Shown here: piece by piece, positions 28,405 through 37,705 of the stretch | Layout: each line of letters begins with the position of its first letter | Numbering within the stretch: position 1 is the first letter of the stretch | Origin: JAHJCW01 sp965369995 | GTDB taxonomy: Bacteria > Fidelibacterota > Marinisomatia > Marinisomatales > JAHJCW01 | Reading direction: 5' to 3' | Length of the DNA: 64,000 nt | NCBI GenBank assembly: GCA_965369995.1 | Contig: CBDURO010000001.1 | Span: forward strand, 1-64,000 | Program-made: the position numbers and the translations under genes | The notes under the pieces: model-generated | What the model saw: only the letters and a program-made list of their open reading frames with translations | Told to the model about the DNA's origin: nothing | The model's database searches: none

Positions 28405-30084
28405 ATGCGTTTAATTAATAAAAATATAAGATTAATATTCATACTGCTAATCTTAGCTATTGTATTATTTTGTTTGCTATTTTTTAAGATCGGAGTTGGA
28501 ATAGTATTTATTAATTTAATAATAGCCGGAATTATTACCGTTTTAGTATTTTTATTATGGGGATTGTTCAATAAAGAAAAAGTAAAAAAAATAAAACTGA
28601 GCTTAGATTTACCGAACTCAAAATTAAACGAAAACCCCAGAATTCCCTTCAATAAAACTTTAAAGTTAATTGGTGAACAGTTAAATACATTTAAACCGTC
28701 ATTTAAGTTTGCAATATATCTAGTTGACCCTGAAAGCAATGGTTTTGTCTTACAAGATAATTCGGTTGAATATTTTTCCAATTTAATAAATATTAAAAAT
28801 AAAATTTTCCATAAGATCTTTAGCGAAGATCAAACTTTGTTAGTTAAACCGAATGAATATCAAGATGAATGGACAGAGCTTTTTGCGGATATTGAAACTA
28901 ATGAATCAAATTGTCTGTTAGGTTCAAAAATCAGTTATAAAAAATCCCCGATTGGCTGCTTATTTGCTTTTATTGATGATGTTAGAAGAGTTGATTCTAA
29001 CGACCAAATAATTGTCCGACAATTTGCCGATCAAGTCACGCTGTCATTATCATTGATTGATAATATTGAATCTCTTCAGAAACATCACACCATACAGGAA
29101 AAAATAAATTCATTAGTTAACACTGCAAATATTTCAGAAAATAAATCAGTTATTTATGAAAAAGCGGTGGAAATTTGCCAATCTATATTTAAATACGATA
29201 AATTGACAATTATGGTCAGCTATCAAGATATTGATCATGCACGAATTGATTTTGTTGATGGATATTCGCTTGATATCAGTAGGGATGAAGTATTTTCGCT
29301 CAAGAATTCGATTTTTACAAATGTGATACAGGATAATCAAATTATTAATTCTAAAGATATTAATAAAGATTTTGGTAAACGATATAGATTTTATGAAGAT
29401 GAAAAAACTAAACGGAGTATCTCATCGGTACTTGCTGTTCCAATTATTATCAATCAAGATGTTTCAGGTTGTATTGCATTAGAAAGATTTGAGGAAAAGG
29501 AATATTCTGCGATAAATCTTTTTTATCTTGAAAAGATTGCACAAATGCTAAATGTTTTACTGCAATGGCAATCAGAATACCATAAGATGTATTTAAATAC
29601 TACCCATGATAATCTTACAGGGTTATTAAATTATCGAGCATTTTTAGATCGCTTAGACGTTGAAATAAATCGTGCTTTGAGAACTGATCAATCTTTAGTG
29701 ATAATTATCGTGGATGTTGATAAATTTAAAAGAATCAATGATACTTTTGGCCATCCAATTGGCAATATTGCTTTAAGGAAAATAGCTGATTTAATTTCTT
29801 CAAGTGTAAGAAATATTGATGTCGTAGCACGGTACGGTGGAGAAGAATTTATTATTGCTGTTTCTAATTCCCAAAAAACCAGCGCTGAACAAATTGTAGA
29901 ACGTATCGTTAGCAATGTTGCAAATAATATTTTTATTTTCAACGATCAAAGAATAAAAATTACTGTGAGCGCAGGAATGGCAGAATTTCCTAAGGATTCT
30001 GACCAAGTACAAAAACTTATTGAGGCTGCCGATAAAGCTATGTACGCAGCTAAGAAACATGGTGGTAACACATTTAGTATTTAA
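28405..30084 (+). CDS. Membrane-bound diguanylate cyclase (GAF-GGDEF)
   Basis: A 559-residue signalling protein. Two N-terminal membrane helices (about residues 8-28 and 32-52) are followed by one or two GAF-like sensor regions (about 90-210 and 230-380) and a C-terminal GGDEF domain (about 395-559). The active-site signature is R-Y-G-G-E-E-F at residues 476-482, an intact GGEEF, and VDVDKFKRINDTFGHPIGN is the metal- and GTP-binding segment. It should make cyclic di-GMP. No clear inhibitory RxxD site was found before the GGEEF. The ligand sensed is unknown. Confidence 0.92.
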   Translation: MRLINKNIRLIFILLILAIVLFCLLFFKIGVGIVFINLIIAGIITVLVFLLWGLFNKEKVKKIKLSLDLPNSKLNENPRIPFNKTLKLIGEQLNTFKPSFKFAIYLVDPESNGFVLQDNSVEYFSNLINIKNKIFHKIFSEDQTLLVKPNEYQDEWTELFADIETNESNCLLGSKISYKKSPIGCLFAFIDDVRRVDSNDQIIVRQFADQVTLSLSLIDNIESLQKHHTIQEKINSLVNTANISENKSVIYEKAVEICQSIFKYDKLTIMVSYQDIDHARIDFVDGYSLDISRDEVFSLKNSIFTNVIQDNQIINSKDINKDFGKRYRFYEDEKTKRSISSVLAVPIIINQDVSGCIALERFEEKEYSAINLFYLEKIAQMLNVLLQWQSEYHKMYLNTTHDNLTGLLNYRAFLDRLDVEINRALRTDQSLVIIIVDVDKFKRINDTFGHPIGNIALRKIADLISSSVRNIDVVARYGGEEFIIAVSNSQKTSAEQIVERIVSNVANNIFIFNDQRIKITVSAGMAEFPKDSDQVQKLIEAADKAMYAAKKHGGNTFSI

Positions 30085-30114
30085 ATATTAATTTAACAGA
30101 TAGGAAAATTCAGA

Positions 30115-31746
30115 TTGAAAAGATACAATAAAAGCACAGGATACATTTTTTGGATATTATTTATAAATATAATATTTATATTTAATTGTAGTCAATTACC
30201 GACTGTACAGCAAGATAATTCTCGGAATATGGTAAATGAAACTAATTCAGAATTCAGTGGATTGGGGCAAATCAATACTGAAGCTTTACAGCATATCATG
30301 GATGGTCAATTATATTTAGATCAAGGTGATTTTGCGATGGCTATTGTTGAATTGCAAGAAGCTCAACGATTAGAGACGAATGTAAGTTCTATCTATGTTT
30401 TATTGGCGGAATGTTATTGGAATTTGAATAAACCGGAAAGATCTATGGAATATTTGGAAACCGCAATAGAAATTGATCCAAATGATACTGACGTCCGGGA
30501 AGTAATAGCCGAACAGCATTTTCGACTTCAGGATTTTTCAAAATCAGAGCAACAATATAAATTATTATTAGAATTAAATCCCGAAAGTGAAGACTATTTA
30601 TTCGCACTCGGTGATCTTGCAAAAATTCAAAAAAAGCATGATCAAGCAATTGATTACTACAAAAATGTTTATGAGATAAATAATAATACTATCCAAGCTT
30701 TAGAATTGGCAGCTGATTTATCACATCGCTTGGGAAAGTTTAATGAAGCCGATATATTATATCGAAAATTATTAAAAGCAGATAGCTTAAATGTAAATTA
30801 TTTAGGTGCTTATGCTGATATAAACGTTCAATTAAATAATCCTAAAGAAGCTATCGAGTTAGTCAAAACGATTATTGCCATTGAGGGTTCATCTATAGAC
30901 AATTTAATTCAATTAGGAGTTTTGTATAACGAGCTTGAAAAATATGATGAGGCAATAGAAATTTTTCAGGAAATATTGCAAGAAGACAGCACTAACACTA
31001 CCGGTTTACATTTTTTGTCAACAATACATCGTGAAAACAAGGAATATAAAAAAGCTCAATTGTACGCCGATAAAATGATAATTGCTTTTCCGGAAAATCC
31101 GCAGGGCATTATAAATAGTGTACTAATAGCGCTTGATCAGGATGACAGCGAAAAAGCTATAACAATATTGTCTCCCGCCGCTGCCGATTTCCCTGACGAA
31201 TATTCTATTCATTATTTGCTTGGTATGAGTTATAATCTTGCGGAGAATTATAAAATGGCAGCAGTTTTCCTTGATAATGCCCGGCAAATTGCTCCTAATT
31301 CACGGAATACTTTGCATTTGTTGGCAATCGTTAACGATAATCTTAATAATTGGACTATCTCAGATGGAATATATCAACAACTAATTCAAACCGATAGCAC
31401 TGATGCACAAGCTTTTAATAATTACGCTTATAGTTTAATTGAAAGGGGTGATAAAATTGAATTATCCAAAAAATATTCCCGCCGCGCGATTGAATTAGCA
31501 CCGAATCAAGCAGCCTATCTTGATACTTATGGCTGGATATTATTCAAAACTGGGAATACCAAAGAAGCTCATAAATATATTGAGAAATCGTTGAAAATTG
31601 ATAATGAAAATGCAGAAGTATTAGAGCATATGGGTGATATATTAATTAAGATGAAAAAGAAGACCGAAGCGAAAGAATTTTATCAAAAAGCATTATCATT
31701 TGACCCGAAAAACCAACAACTCATTGAAAAATTAAGTGATTTTTAG
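30115..31746 (+). CDS. TPR-repeat lipoprotein
   Basis: A 543-residue protein starting at TTG 30115, with an AGGA ribosome site at 30102-30105. The N-terminal hydrophobic stretch ends in a lipobox-like IFNC followed by SQ, so the mature protein is probably lipid-anchored. Residues about 50-540 are a run of about 13-14 TPR units (for example EAQRLETNVSSIYVLLAECY and YDEAIEIFQEILQEDSTNTT). Its stop overlaps the start of the next lipoprotein gene by 11 nt, so the two are likely partners. Similar TPR lipoproteins serve as scaffolds in envelope assembly or polysaccharide export. The exact role is unknown. Confidence 0.85.
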   Translation: MKRYNKSTGYIFWILFINIIFIFNCSQLPTVQQDNSRNMVNETNSEFSGLGQINTEALQHIMDGQLYLDQGDFAMAIVELQEAQRLETNVSSIYVLLAECYWNLNKPERSMEYLETAIEIDPNDTDVREVIAEQHFRLQDFSKSEQQYKLLLELNPESEDYLFALGDLAKIQKKHDQAIDYYKNVYEINNNTIQALELAADLSHRLGKFNEADILYRKLLKADSLNVNYLGAYADINVQLNNPKEAIELVKTIIAIEGSSIDNLIQLGVLYNELEKYDEAIEIFQEILQEDSTNTTGLHFLSTIHRENKEYKKAQLYADKMIIAFPENPQGIINSVLIALDQDDSEKAITILSPAAADFPDEYSIHYLLGMSYNLAENYKMAAVFLDNARQIAPNSRNTLHLLAIVNDNLNNWTISDGIYQQLIQTDSTDAQAFNNYAYSLIERGDKIELSKKYSRRAIELAPNQAAYLDTYGWILFKTGNTKEAHKYIEKSLKIDNENAEVLEHMGDILIKMKKKTEAKEFYQKALSFDPKNQQLIEKLSDF

Positions 31747-32356
31747 ATTATCAATTTTACTGATTGCAAACATACTCGTTGTTATCAGTTGTAGTCAAGC
31801 ACCTGAAATTGTAATTGATGAAATAGTTGATTTGTCCTATGATGAATTAAAACAACAATACATTACTTGTAAAGGCAAGGGAGTAATGACTGCTCAAGGA
31901 AAACTGCCATGGAAATTAAATTATTCTTTCACAACTCAAAACGATAGTTCCTTCATTCAATTTAGAGACATTTTCAGCAGAAGAGTACTTTTTGTTCAAG
32001 CTTTGCCAAGTGAAATAACAATTTGGGATATGCAGAAAAACCTTCAATATGATTCTGATATTGGCAATGTGATACCAATTTTTAATATTTTGAAATCTTA
32101 TGACATTGCTCAAATATTATGGGGAGAAATTCCGAAAAGATATCATATATCAAATAAAGAATCAGGTTTTGAAAGGGATTTAAACTTAGTAAATTTTGAA
32201 TCAACTGTAACACAATTAGGAATGGTATTGGATAAGGTAATATTTAAGTTAGATTCTATTGATACAAAAGTCGAATTCAAAATATTTGGAAGAGATTATG
32301 GTGAAGCAAATCTTGATTTATCGAAGGGAATCCCTAAACAAGTGCCATTAAATTAA
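31736..32356 (+). CDS. LolB/DUF4292-like lipoprotein
   Basis: A 206-residue predicted lipoprotein with GTG start at 31736, inside the preceding gene. The lipobox is VISC, followed by SQAPE. The body reads as the open beta-barrel fold of LolA/LolB-like proteins: YITCKGKGVMTAQGKLPWKL, FIQFRDIFSRRVLFVQALPS and a later ILWGEIP, which resembles the DUF4292/LolB layout. LolB receives lipoproteins at the outer membrane. The likeness is by pattern only. It follows a TPR lipoprotein and precedes the glycan cluster by 1 nt. Confidence 0.6.
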   Translation: MIFRLSILLIANILVVISCSQAPEIVIDEIVDLSYDELKQQYITCKGKGVMTAQGKLPWKLNYSFTTQNDSSFIQFRDIFSRRVLFVQALPSEITIWDMQKNLQYDSDIGNVIPIFNILKSYDIAQILWGEIPKRYHISNKESGFERDLNLVNFESTVTQLGMVLDKVIFKLDSIDTKVEFKIFGRDYGEANLDLSKGIPKQVPLN

Positions 32357-32357
32357 T

Positions 32358-33290
32358 ATGAATAAATCTTTATCAGTTGTAATCCCAACCTATAATGAGC
32401 TAGAATCACTTACTGAATTAATTACAGCTTTAAAAGATGTACTAAAATCACATAATAAATGGGAAGTATTATTCATAGATGACGGTTCAACTGATGATTC
32501 GATAGGATTTCTTACAGAAATTGTTACTAGTGAATCAAATTTCAAATTAATTCAATTACATCGTAATTATGGTAAATCGGCTGCCTTGGCGGAAGGATTC
32601 AAAGTGGCTACAGGAGATTATATTATTACAATGGATGCAGATTTACAAGATGATCCGAAAGAAATACCCAATCTAATTTCCAAGTTGGAGGAAGGATATG
32701 ATTTGGTTACCGGTTGGAAAAAAACTCGAAAGGACCCTTGGACTAAACGGTTTCCATCAAAAATTGCTAATTTCGTAACAGGATTAATCACTGGTGTAAA
32801 AGTTCATGATATGAATTGTGGCTTGAAAATATATCGTCGAGCTGTAGTAAAATCAATAGATATTTATGGAGGACGACATCGGTATATACCTGCTTTAGCC
32901 GGGCAAAAAAGATTTCGGATTGCTGAAATTCCCGTACAACATCATAAAAGACAATATGGTGTAACAAAATATGGCGGATCGCGTCTTTTTCATGGATTTT
33001 TTGATCTAATTACAATTCTCTTTTTGAATCGCTACACACAAAAACCTTTACATTTATTTGGCTTGTTTGGTTTATCCTGCCTTGCACTATCATTTATTAG
33101 TGAATTATATGTAGTTTTTTTAAAGATATTTTATAGTCATCCATTTCAAAAACATTTTGCGATGATGTTATTTGGCGTTATGTTATTCGTATTAGGATTA
33201 TGGTTTTTCTCAATTGGATTAATCGGGGAGATGGTTGCTCAAACAACTCAAGATCGCGAAGACCGCGTGAAGCAAATACTTGGTAGTTAG
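32358..33290 (+). CDS. Glycosyltransferase family 2, DPM1/GtrB-like membrane enzyme
   Basis: A 310-residue enzyme. The N-terminal GT-A domain has SVVIPTYNELESLTELI, FIDDGSTDDS and the metal-binding region TMDADLQDDPKEIP. A hydrophobic C-terminus with two membrane helices (about residues 235-260 and 270-295) follows. This is the layout of transferases that load a sugar onto a polyprenyl phosphate carrier. It opens the glycan cluster and could provide a lipid-linked sugar to later enzymes. The donor sugar cannot be read from sequence. Confidence 0.92.
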   Translation: MNKSLSVVIPTYNELESLTELITALKDVLKSHNKWEVLFIDDGSTDDSIGFLTEIVTSESNFKLIQLHRNYGKSAALAEGFKVATGDYIITMDADLQDDPKEIPNLISKLEEGYDLVTGWKKTRKDPWTKRFPSKIANFVTGLITGVKVHDMNCGLKIYRRAVVKSIDIYGGRHRYIPALAGQKRFRIAEIPVQHHKRQYGVTKYGGSRLFHGFFDLITILFLNRYTQKPLHLFGLFGLSCLALSFISELYVVFLKIFYSHPFQKHFAMMLFGVMLFVLGLWFFSIGLIGEMVAQTTQDREDRVKQILGS

Positions 33291-33317
33291 TTTTTTCCAG
33301 AATCCGATTTTAAATCG

Positions 33318-34436
33318 ATGCGTATAACACTTATAGGACCTTTTCCGCCATTCCGCGGCGGAATTTCCGATTTTAACTCAGCACTATTTAATGAATTGAA
33401 TAAAACACATAGTTTACAGATAATTAATTATTCTACACAGTATCTAAAAATTCTTTTCCCCGGGAAAACACAATACAAAGATAATGTTGATGAGTCTCAT
33501 AAAAGTGAACGAATATTAAGTTCAATCAATCCGTTTACATGGAGTAAAACTGCTAATAAAATTATCGAATTCCAACCTAACATTGTTGTTGTTCATTATT
33601 GGATGCCGTTTTTTGCACCTGCACTTCGAAAAATTGCTGTATCATTAAAGAAAAAAATAGATGCCAAAATAATAGCAATTTGTCACAATCTAATTCCGCA
33701 TGAAAACCATTTTTTTTATCAACATTTCACAAAAACTTTTTTATATAAAATTGATCGATTTGTAGTAATGTCAGAATCCGTTAAATCGGATTTATTAAAA
33801 ATCATACCGAATGCAAAATTTAGATTAACACCGCATCCTATTTATAATATTTTTGGAAATACTATTGATAAGAAAATTGCGAGACAAAATCTTGATATTA
33901 AAGCTAAGAATGTGATCTTATATTTTGGCTTGATTCGTGAATATAAAGGATTAGATATTTTATTAAATAGTATTCCAAAAATCAAACAGGAACTCAATGA
34001 TTTTATTGTAATTGTAGTAGGTGAATGTTACGAGAAAACAGAAAAATATTATGATATTATTGAAAATTTAAAAATACAAGATTCAGTTGATTTAAGATTA
34101 AAATTCATTCCTGATAATGAAATTTTGGAATATTTTTCAGCAGCTGATGTTGTGGCATTACCATATCGCACTGCAACACAAAGTGGAATAACACAAATTG
34201 CTTATAATTTTAACAGACCTGTGATAGTTAGCGATGTTGGCGGATTGGCAGAAATTGTGCCAAATGGAAAAACCGGTTATGTCGTAAAACCTGACTCAAA
34301 TGAATTCGCAAAAGCGATTATCAACTATTTTAAAGATAATAAATTTGAAGAATTTTCTAAAAATATTAAGGTTCATAAGCAATTATTTTCATGGGAAAAA
34401 TTTGTAGATAACTTAATGGAATTAGCATCGGAATGA
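33318..34436 (+). CDS. Glycosyltransferase family 4
   Basis: A 372-residue GT-B enzyme. The N-terminus ITLIGPFPPFRGGISDFNSA shows the acceptor-domain glycine-rich loop. The C-terminal donor domain has LYFGLIREYKGLDILLNSIP and the family motif around SDVGGLAEIVPNGKTGYVV, with the catalytic-type glutamate in GGLAEIV. It probably adds a hexose to a surface glycan. It overlaps the next glycosyltransferase by 4 nt (ATGA). Confidence 0.93.
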   Translation: MRITLIGPFPPFRGGISDFNSALFNELNKTHSLQIINYSTQYLKILFPGKTQYKDNVDESHKSERILSSINPFTWSKTANKIIEFQPNIVVVHYWMPFFAPALRKIAVSLKKKIDAKIIAICHNLIPHENHFFYQHFTKTFLYKIDRFVVMSESVKSDLLKIIPNAKFRLTPHPIYNIFGNTIDKKIARQNLDIKAKNVILYFGLIREYKGLDILLNSIPKIKQELNDFIVIVVGECYEKTEKYYDIIENLKIQDSVDLRLKFIPDNEILEYFSAADVVALPYRTATQSGITQIAYNFNRPVIVSDVGGLAEIVPNGKTGYVVKPDSNEFAKAIINYFKDNKFEEFSKNIKVHKQLFSWEKFVDNLMELASE

Positions 34437-35269
34437 ATCCTTTAGTTTATATAATTATTCTGAATTGGAATGGCAAGGATCTCACGATGGATTGCTTAAA
34501 ATCATTAACGAAAGTTCAATATGATAATTATAAAATATTGGTTGTGGATAACGGATCAAACGATAATTCAGTAGATATAATTAAGAAAGAATATCCCAAT
34601 GTAGAAATTCTACAGTTAGATTATAATATTGGTTATGCGGCTGGCAACAATGCGGGATTTGATTTCCTAAAAAGTCAGAAACCTGATTATATAATATTTT
34701 TGAATAATGATACAATTGTTGATAAAAACTTTATTGAACCGCTTGTTAAGCCATTAGTTGATAATTCTGAGATAGGTCAAACAGTGCCTAAAATATTCTA
34801 TGCGAAAGACCAAAACAGAATTTGGTATGCCGGTGGAAAGGTTAATTTATGGTTAGGCCAAATTTATCATAGTGGAATAAGGAAAAACGATAGTAGTAGA
34901 TATTCCAAATCCCAATATACTGATTATGCAACCGGTTGTTGTTTTTGTATGCGCTATGGTGATTATTATGAACTTGGCGGATTTGACACATCATTTCCAA
35001 TGTACTGTGAAGATGTAGATTTGTCGTTAAGAATTCGAGCTAGAGGAAAAAATATTTCATACGTACCAAATTCAAATATTTGGCATAAAATTTCTGCTTC
35101 TATTGGTGGAGAATTGTCAAATATGAAACTTAAAAGGAAGTTACGTGGGTTTAAAATATTATTTGGTAAGCATGCAAATTTTCTGCAGAAGATTACAATT
35201 ATATTGTCTCGGATTATATCAATTCCGTATCGATTATTAAAATTTATTTATTTAATCATAAAGAAATAA
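34433..35269 (+). CDS. Glycosyltransferase family 2 (rhamnosyltransferase-like)
   Basis: A 278-residue GT-A enzyme with IILNWNGKDLTMDCLKSL, VVDNGSNDNSVDII and the DxD-type segment IIFLNNDTIVDKNFI, then GGFDTSFPMYCEDVDLSLRI, the acceptor-site motif common in rhamnosyl- and galactofuranosyl-transferases. Cytosolic, with a basic C-terminal tail that may touch the membrane. It is coupled to the GT4 gene upstream and starts 1 nt before the sulfotransferase. Specificity is not readable. Confidence 0.93.
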   Translation: MNPLVYIIILNWNGKDLTMDCLKSLTKVQYDNYKILVVDNGSNDNSVDIIKKEYPNVEILQLDYNIGYAAGNNAGFDFLKSQKPDYIIFLNNDTIVDKNFIEPLVKPLVDNSEIGQTVPKIFYAKDQNRIWYAGGKVNLWLGQIYHSGIRKNDSSRYSKSQYTDYATGCCFCMRYGDYYELGGFDTSFPMYCEDVDLSLRIRARGKNISYVPNSNIWHKISASIGGELSNMKLKRKLRGFKILFGKHANFLQKITIILSRIISIPYRLLKFIYLIIKK

Positions 35270-35270
35270 A

Positions 35271-36173
35271 ATGATTCAACTAATAAAAAATCGATTACAA
35301 AGAATTAAAGTAAATTTTAAACGTTTTGGATTGCTTAACACTGTAAAATATTTGATACAAAACGCAATTATAAAACGACCTGTTAATCAAATCAATTATT
35401 ATCTAAAAAGGAAACAATATCCGCAGAATATAATTTTTATTACATCACTACCAAAAAGTGGATCAACGTGGTTATCAAATATGTGTTCAGGTTTATATGG
35501 ATTTGATTTGTTTGCCCCGATCAAATGGAATACATATATTGCGAAAGAATGGGATGATTCACGTTGGGATTTAGAAACAGATATTTTTAAAGAATTCAGA
35601 AATAAGTTAGTGGTTATTCGTGGTCACACTTGGGCGATACCTAAAAATTTAAATGTATTAAAGAAATCTAATCTAAAATATATCATTGGCGTACGCGATC
35701 CTCGCGATAAATTAATTTCCGAATATTGGCATAGTAGGAATTTCCCAAAACATTGGGCGCATGACCAGGCACAAAAGCTTTCAATAAATGAATTTATTAC
35801 GTATAAATTGGAATCCGGTGAATTTGAAAAAGAAACCTTAAACTGGATTAGAAATTGGTTGAAAAATCGTGATTTAACAAAATCAATAATTATTCGATAT
35901 GAAGATATGTTAAATAATCCAAATACAGTTCTTGAAAAAATATTTAACTTTTTAGGTTTCAAAATTGAGCAGAAGAAAATAGAAAATATTATTGAAATAA
36001 ATAGTTTTGATAAAATTACAGGTCGTAAACGTGGTAAAAACGATGATACAAAATTCGTTCGTAAGGGTGTGTCGGGTGAATGGGAAACTGCTTTTAGCAA
36101 GGAACAAAAGTCGTTTTTCAGTAAAATTGGTGAAGATGTAATTGAAAAACTGGGATACACGCCTACAATCTAA
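35271..36173 (+). CDS. Sulfotransferase domain protein
   Basis: A 300-residue PAPS-dependent sulfotransferase-like protein. The 5'-phosphosulfate loop is LPKSGSTWLSNM (near residue 62), and the 3'-phosphate region is VRDPRDKLISEYWHSR (near 142) with RYEDMLNNPNTVLEKIFNFL later, all in the expected order. It sits among three glycosyltransferases, a flippase and a YfhO-type protein, so the acceptor is probably a glycan. The PAPS it needs could come from the bifunctional ATP sulfurylase/APS kinase 5 kb downstream. Substrate unproven. Confidence 0.88.
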   Translation: MIQLIKNRLQRIKVNFKRFGLLNTVKYLIQNAIIKRPVNQINYYLKRKQYPQNIIFITSLPKSGSTWLSNMCSGLYGFDLFAPIKWNTYIAKEWDDSRWDLETDIFKEFRNKLVVIRGHTWAIPKNLNVLKKSNLKYIIGVRDPRDKLISEYWHSRNFPKHWAHDQAQKLSINEFITYKLESGEFEKETLNWIRNWLKNRDLTKSIIIRYEDMLNNPNTVLEKIFNFLGFKIEQKKIENIIEINSFDKITGRKRGKNDDTKFVRKGVSGEWETAFSKEQKSFFSKIGEDVIEKLGYTPTI

Positions 36174-36174
36174 T

Positions 36175-37704
36175 ATGAGTAATAAAAACTTTACCCCTGC
36201 TCAAAAAATTGCCAAGGAATCTACAATCTCATTTGTAGGATTGGGTTACGGTCAGTTTGTTAGATACTTATTTACTGCATTACTGGCTCGCTTGGTCGGG
36301 GTACAATATCTTGGTATTTATTCGTTAGGTAATTCCATAACCAATATAGCCGGTGTAATCAGTAAAGCAGGTACCGATGTCGGATTAATGCGTTATATCA
36401 GTAGGCGCGATATTATAAAAGATCGAGAATCGATAAAAAATGATATTAAATCAGCATTGAAAATGGGACTCGTTTTCTCGATTATAATCATGTTAGCTCA
36501 AATAATGTTATCAAGATGGTTGGTAGAAAATGTGTTTGAAGCATCATCGTTATTGAGAATTGTGTTAATAATTTATGCTGTGTCGATACCGTTTACGGCT
36601 CTAATGACGATAGCGACATTTGCCACACAAGGATTCCAATTACTTAAATATAAAGTCTTTGTGGAATACATTCTAAATCCAACAGTATTAATAGTTTCTA
36701 TGATATTTATGTATTTTGCTTTTTCAAGTGAATTGGCAATAATTCTGCCAACATTATTGACTGGAATCGCCGGCTTTACGGTTGCGAATTATTTCCTTAA
36801 GAAAATTGCAGGCGTCAATATTCTAAATATCGGGAATATCAATTTCAATAAAAAGATACTTACTTATTCTTTACCAATAATGTTTACTATGATATTAGGT
36901 TCGCTTTTACATTGGATGGACATATTGATGTTGGGATATTTTACTAATACCGAGACTGTTGGATTATATCACCCGGCAGTAAGAACAGCCGGGTTACAGC
37001 AATCAATTTTAATTGCATTTGCAGGAATTTTTGCTCCGATGTTTTCAAAATATTTTGCTCAAGATAATTTTACCGGCATGCACCATATTTATAAATTAGT
37101 AACGAGATGGATACTTACTTTAGTGATTCCTGTTTTTATTTTAATTATTCTTTTTTCTACAAAAATTATGCTTCTTTTTGGAGCAGATTTTATACAATCA
37201 TCAGAGGCACTGATAATTTTATCGATTGGCACATCAATTTTTGCAATATTCGGAGTTAGCAGCACGGCATTGGTTGTATCGGGTTATCAAAAATTAAATT
37301 TAGTTAATGCTTTATCAGCGACAATTCTGAATATTTGTCTGAATATAATTTTAATACCAAAATATGGAATTATGGGTGCAGCGTGGGCAACCTTATCATC
37401 AATGACGTTTATTGCTATGGTACGCATAATAGAGACTCGAATTTTTCTAAAAATTAATCCATTTAATGTAAAAGTATTAAAACCAATCCTGGCTGGAATT
37501 ATTACCTATGGAATTTTACAATACATTAAACCGAATTTAATGGTGTATCATACAGTCATAACTTTGATATTATCGATTATAATAATTTTTGCTGTTTATG
37601 GTGTACTGTTATTACTATTTAAATTTGATAAAGATGACAAAGATTTTCTACGCTCACTAAATTTTCTTAAAAACATGGTAATAAAACCAACTGTTCGGAA
37701 ATAA
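36175..37704 (+). CDS. Polysaccharide flippase (Wzx/MATE-like)
   Basis: A protein of about 509 residues with 12-14 predicted membrane helices, in the polysaccharide transporter branch of the MVF/MOP superfamily. Diagnostic stretches are the N-terminal QKIAKESTISFVGLGYGQFV and ALLARLVGVQYLGIYSLGNS. The start at ATG 36175, just after the preceding stop, is preferred over 36142, which would lie inside the sulfotransferase gene. It should flip lipid-linked oligosaccharide to the periplasm. The hydrophobic C-terminus matches family length. Confidence 0.92.
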   Translation: MSNKNFTPAQKIAKESTISFVGLGYGQFVRYLFTALLARLVGVQYLGIYSLGNSITNIAGVISKAGTDVGLMRYISRRDIIKDRESIKNDIKSALKMGLVFSIIIMLAQIMLSRWLVENVFEASSLLRIVLIIYAVSIPFTALMTIATFATQGFQLLKYKVFVEYILNPTVLIVSMIFMYFAFSSELAIILPTLLTGIAGFTVANYFLKKIAGVNILNIGNINFNKKILTYSLPIMFTMILGSLLHWMDILMLGYFTNTETVGLYHPAVRTAGLQQSILIAFAGIFAPMFSKYFAQDNFTGMHHIYKLVTRWILTLVIPVFILIILFSTKIMLLFGADFIQSSEALIILSIGTSIFAIFGVSSTALVVSGYQKLNLVNALSATILNICLNIILIPKYGIMGAAWATLSSMTFIAMVRIIETRIFLKINPFNVKVLKPILAGIITYGILQYIKPNLMVYHTVITLILSIIIIFAVYGVLLLLFKFDKDDKDFLRSLNFLKNMVIKPTVRK

Positions 37705-37705
37705 T

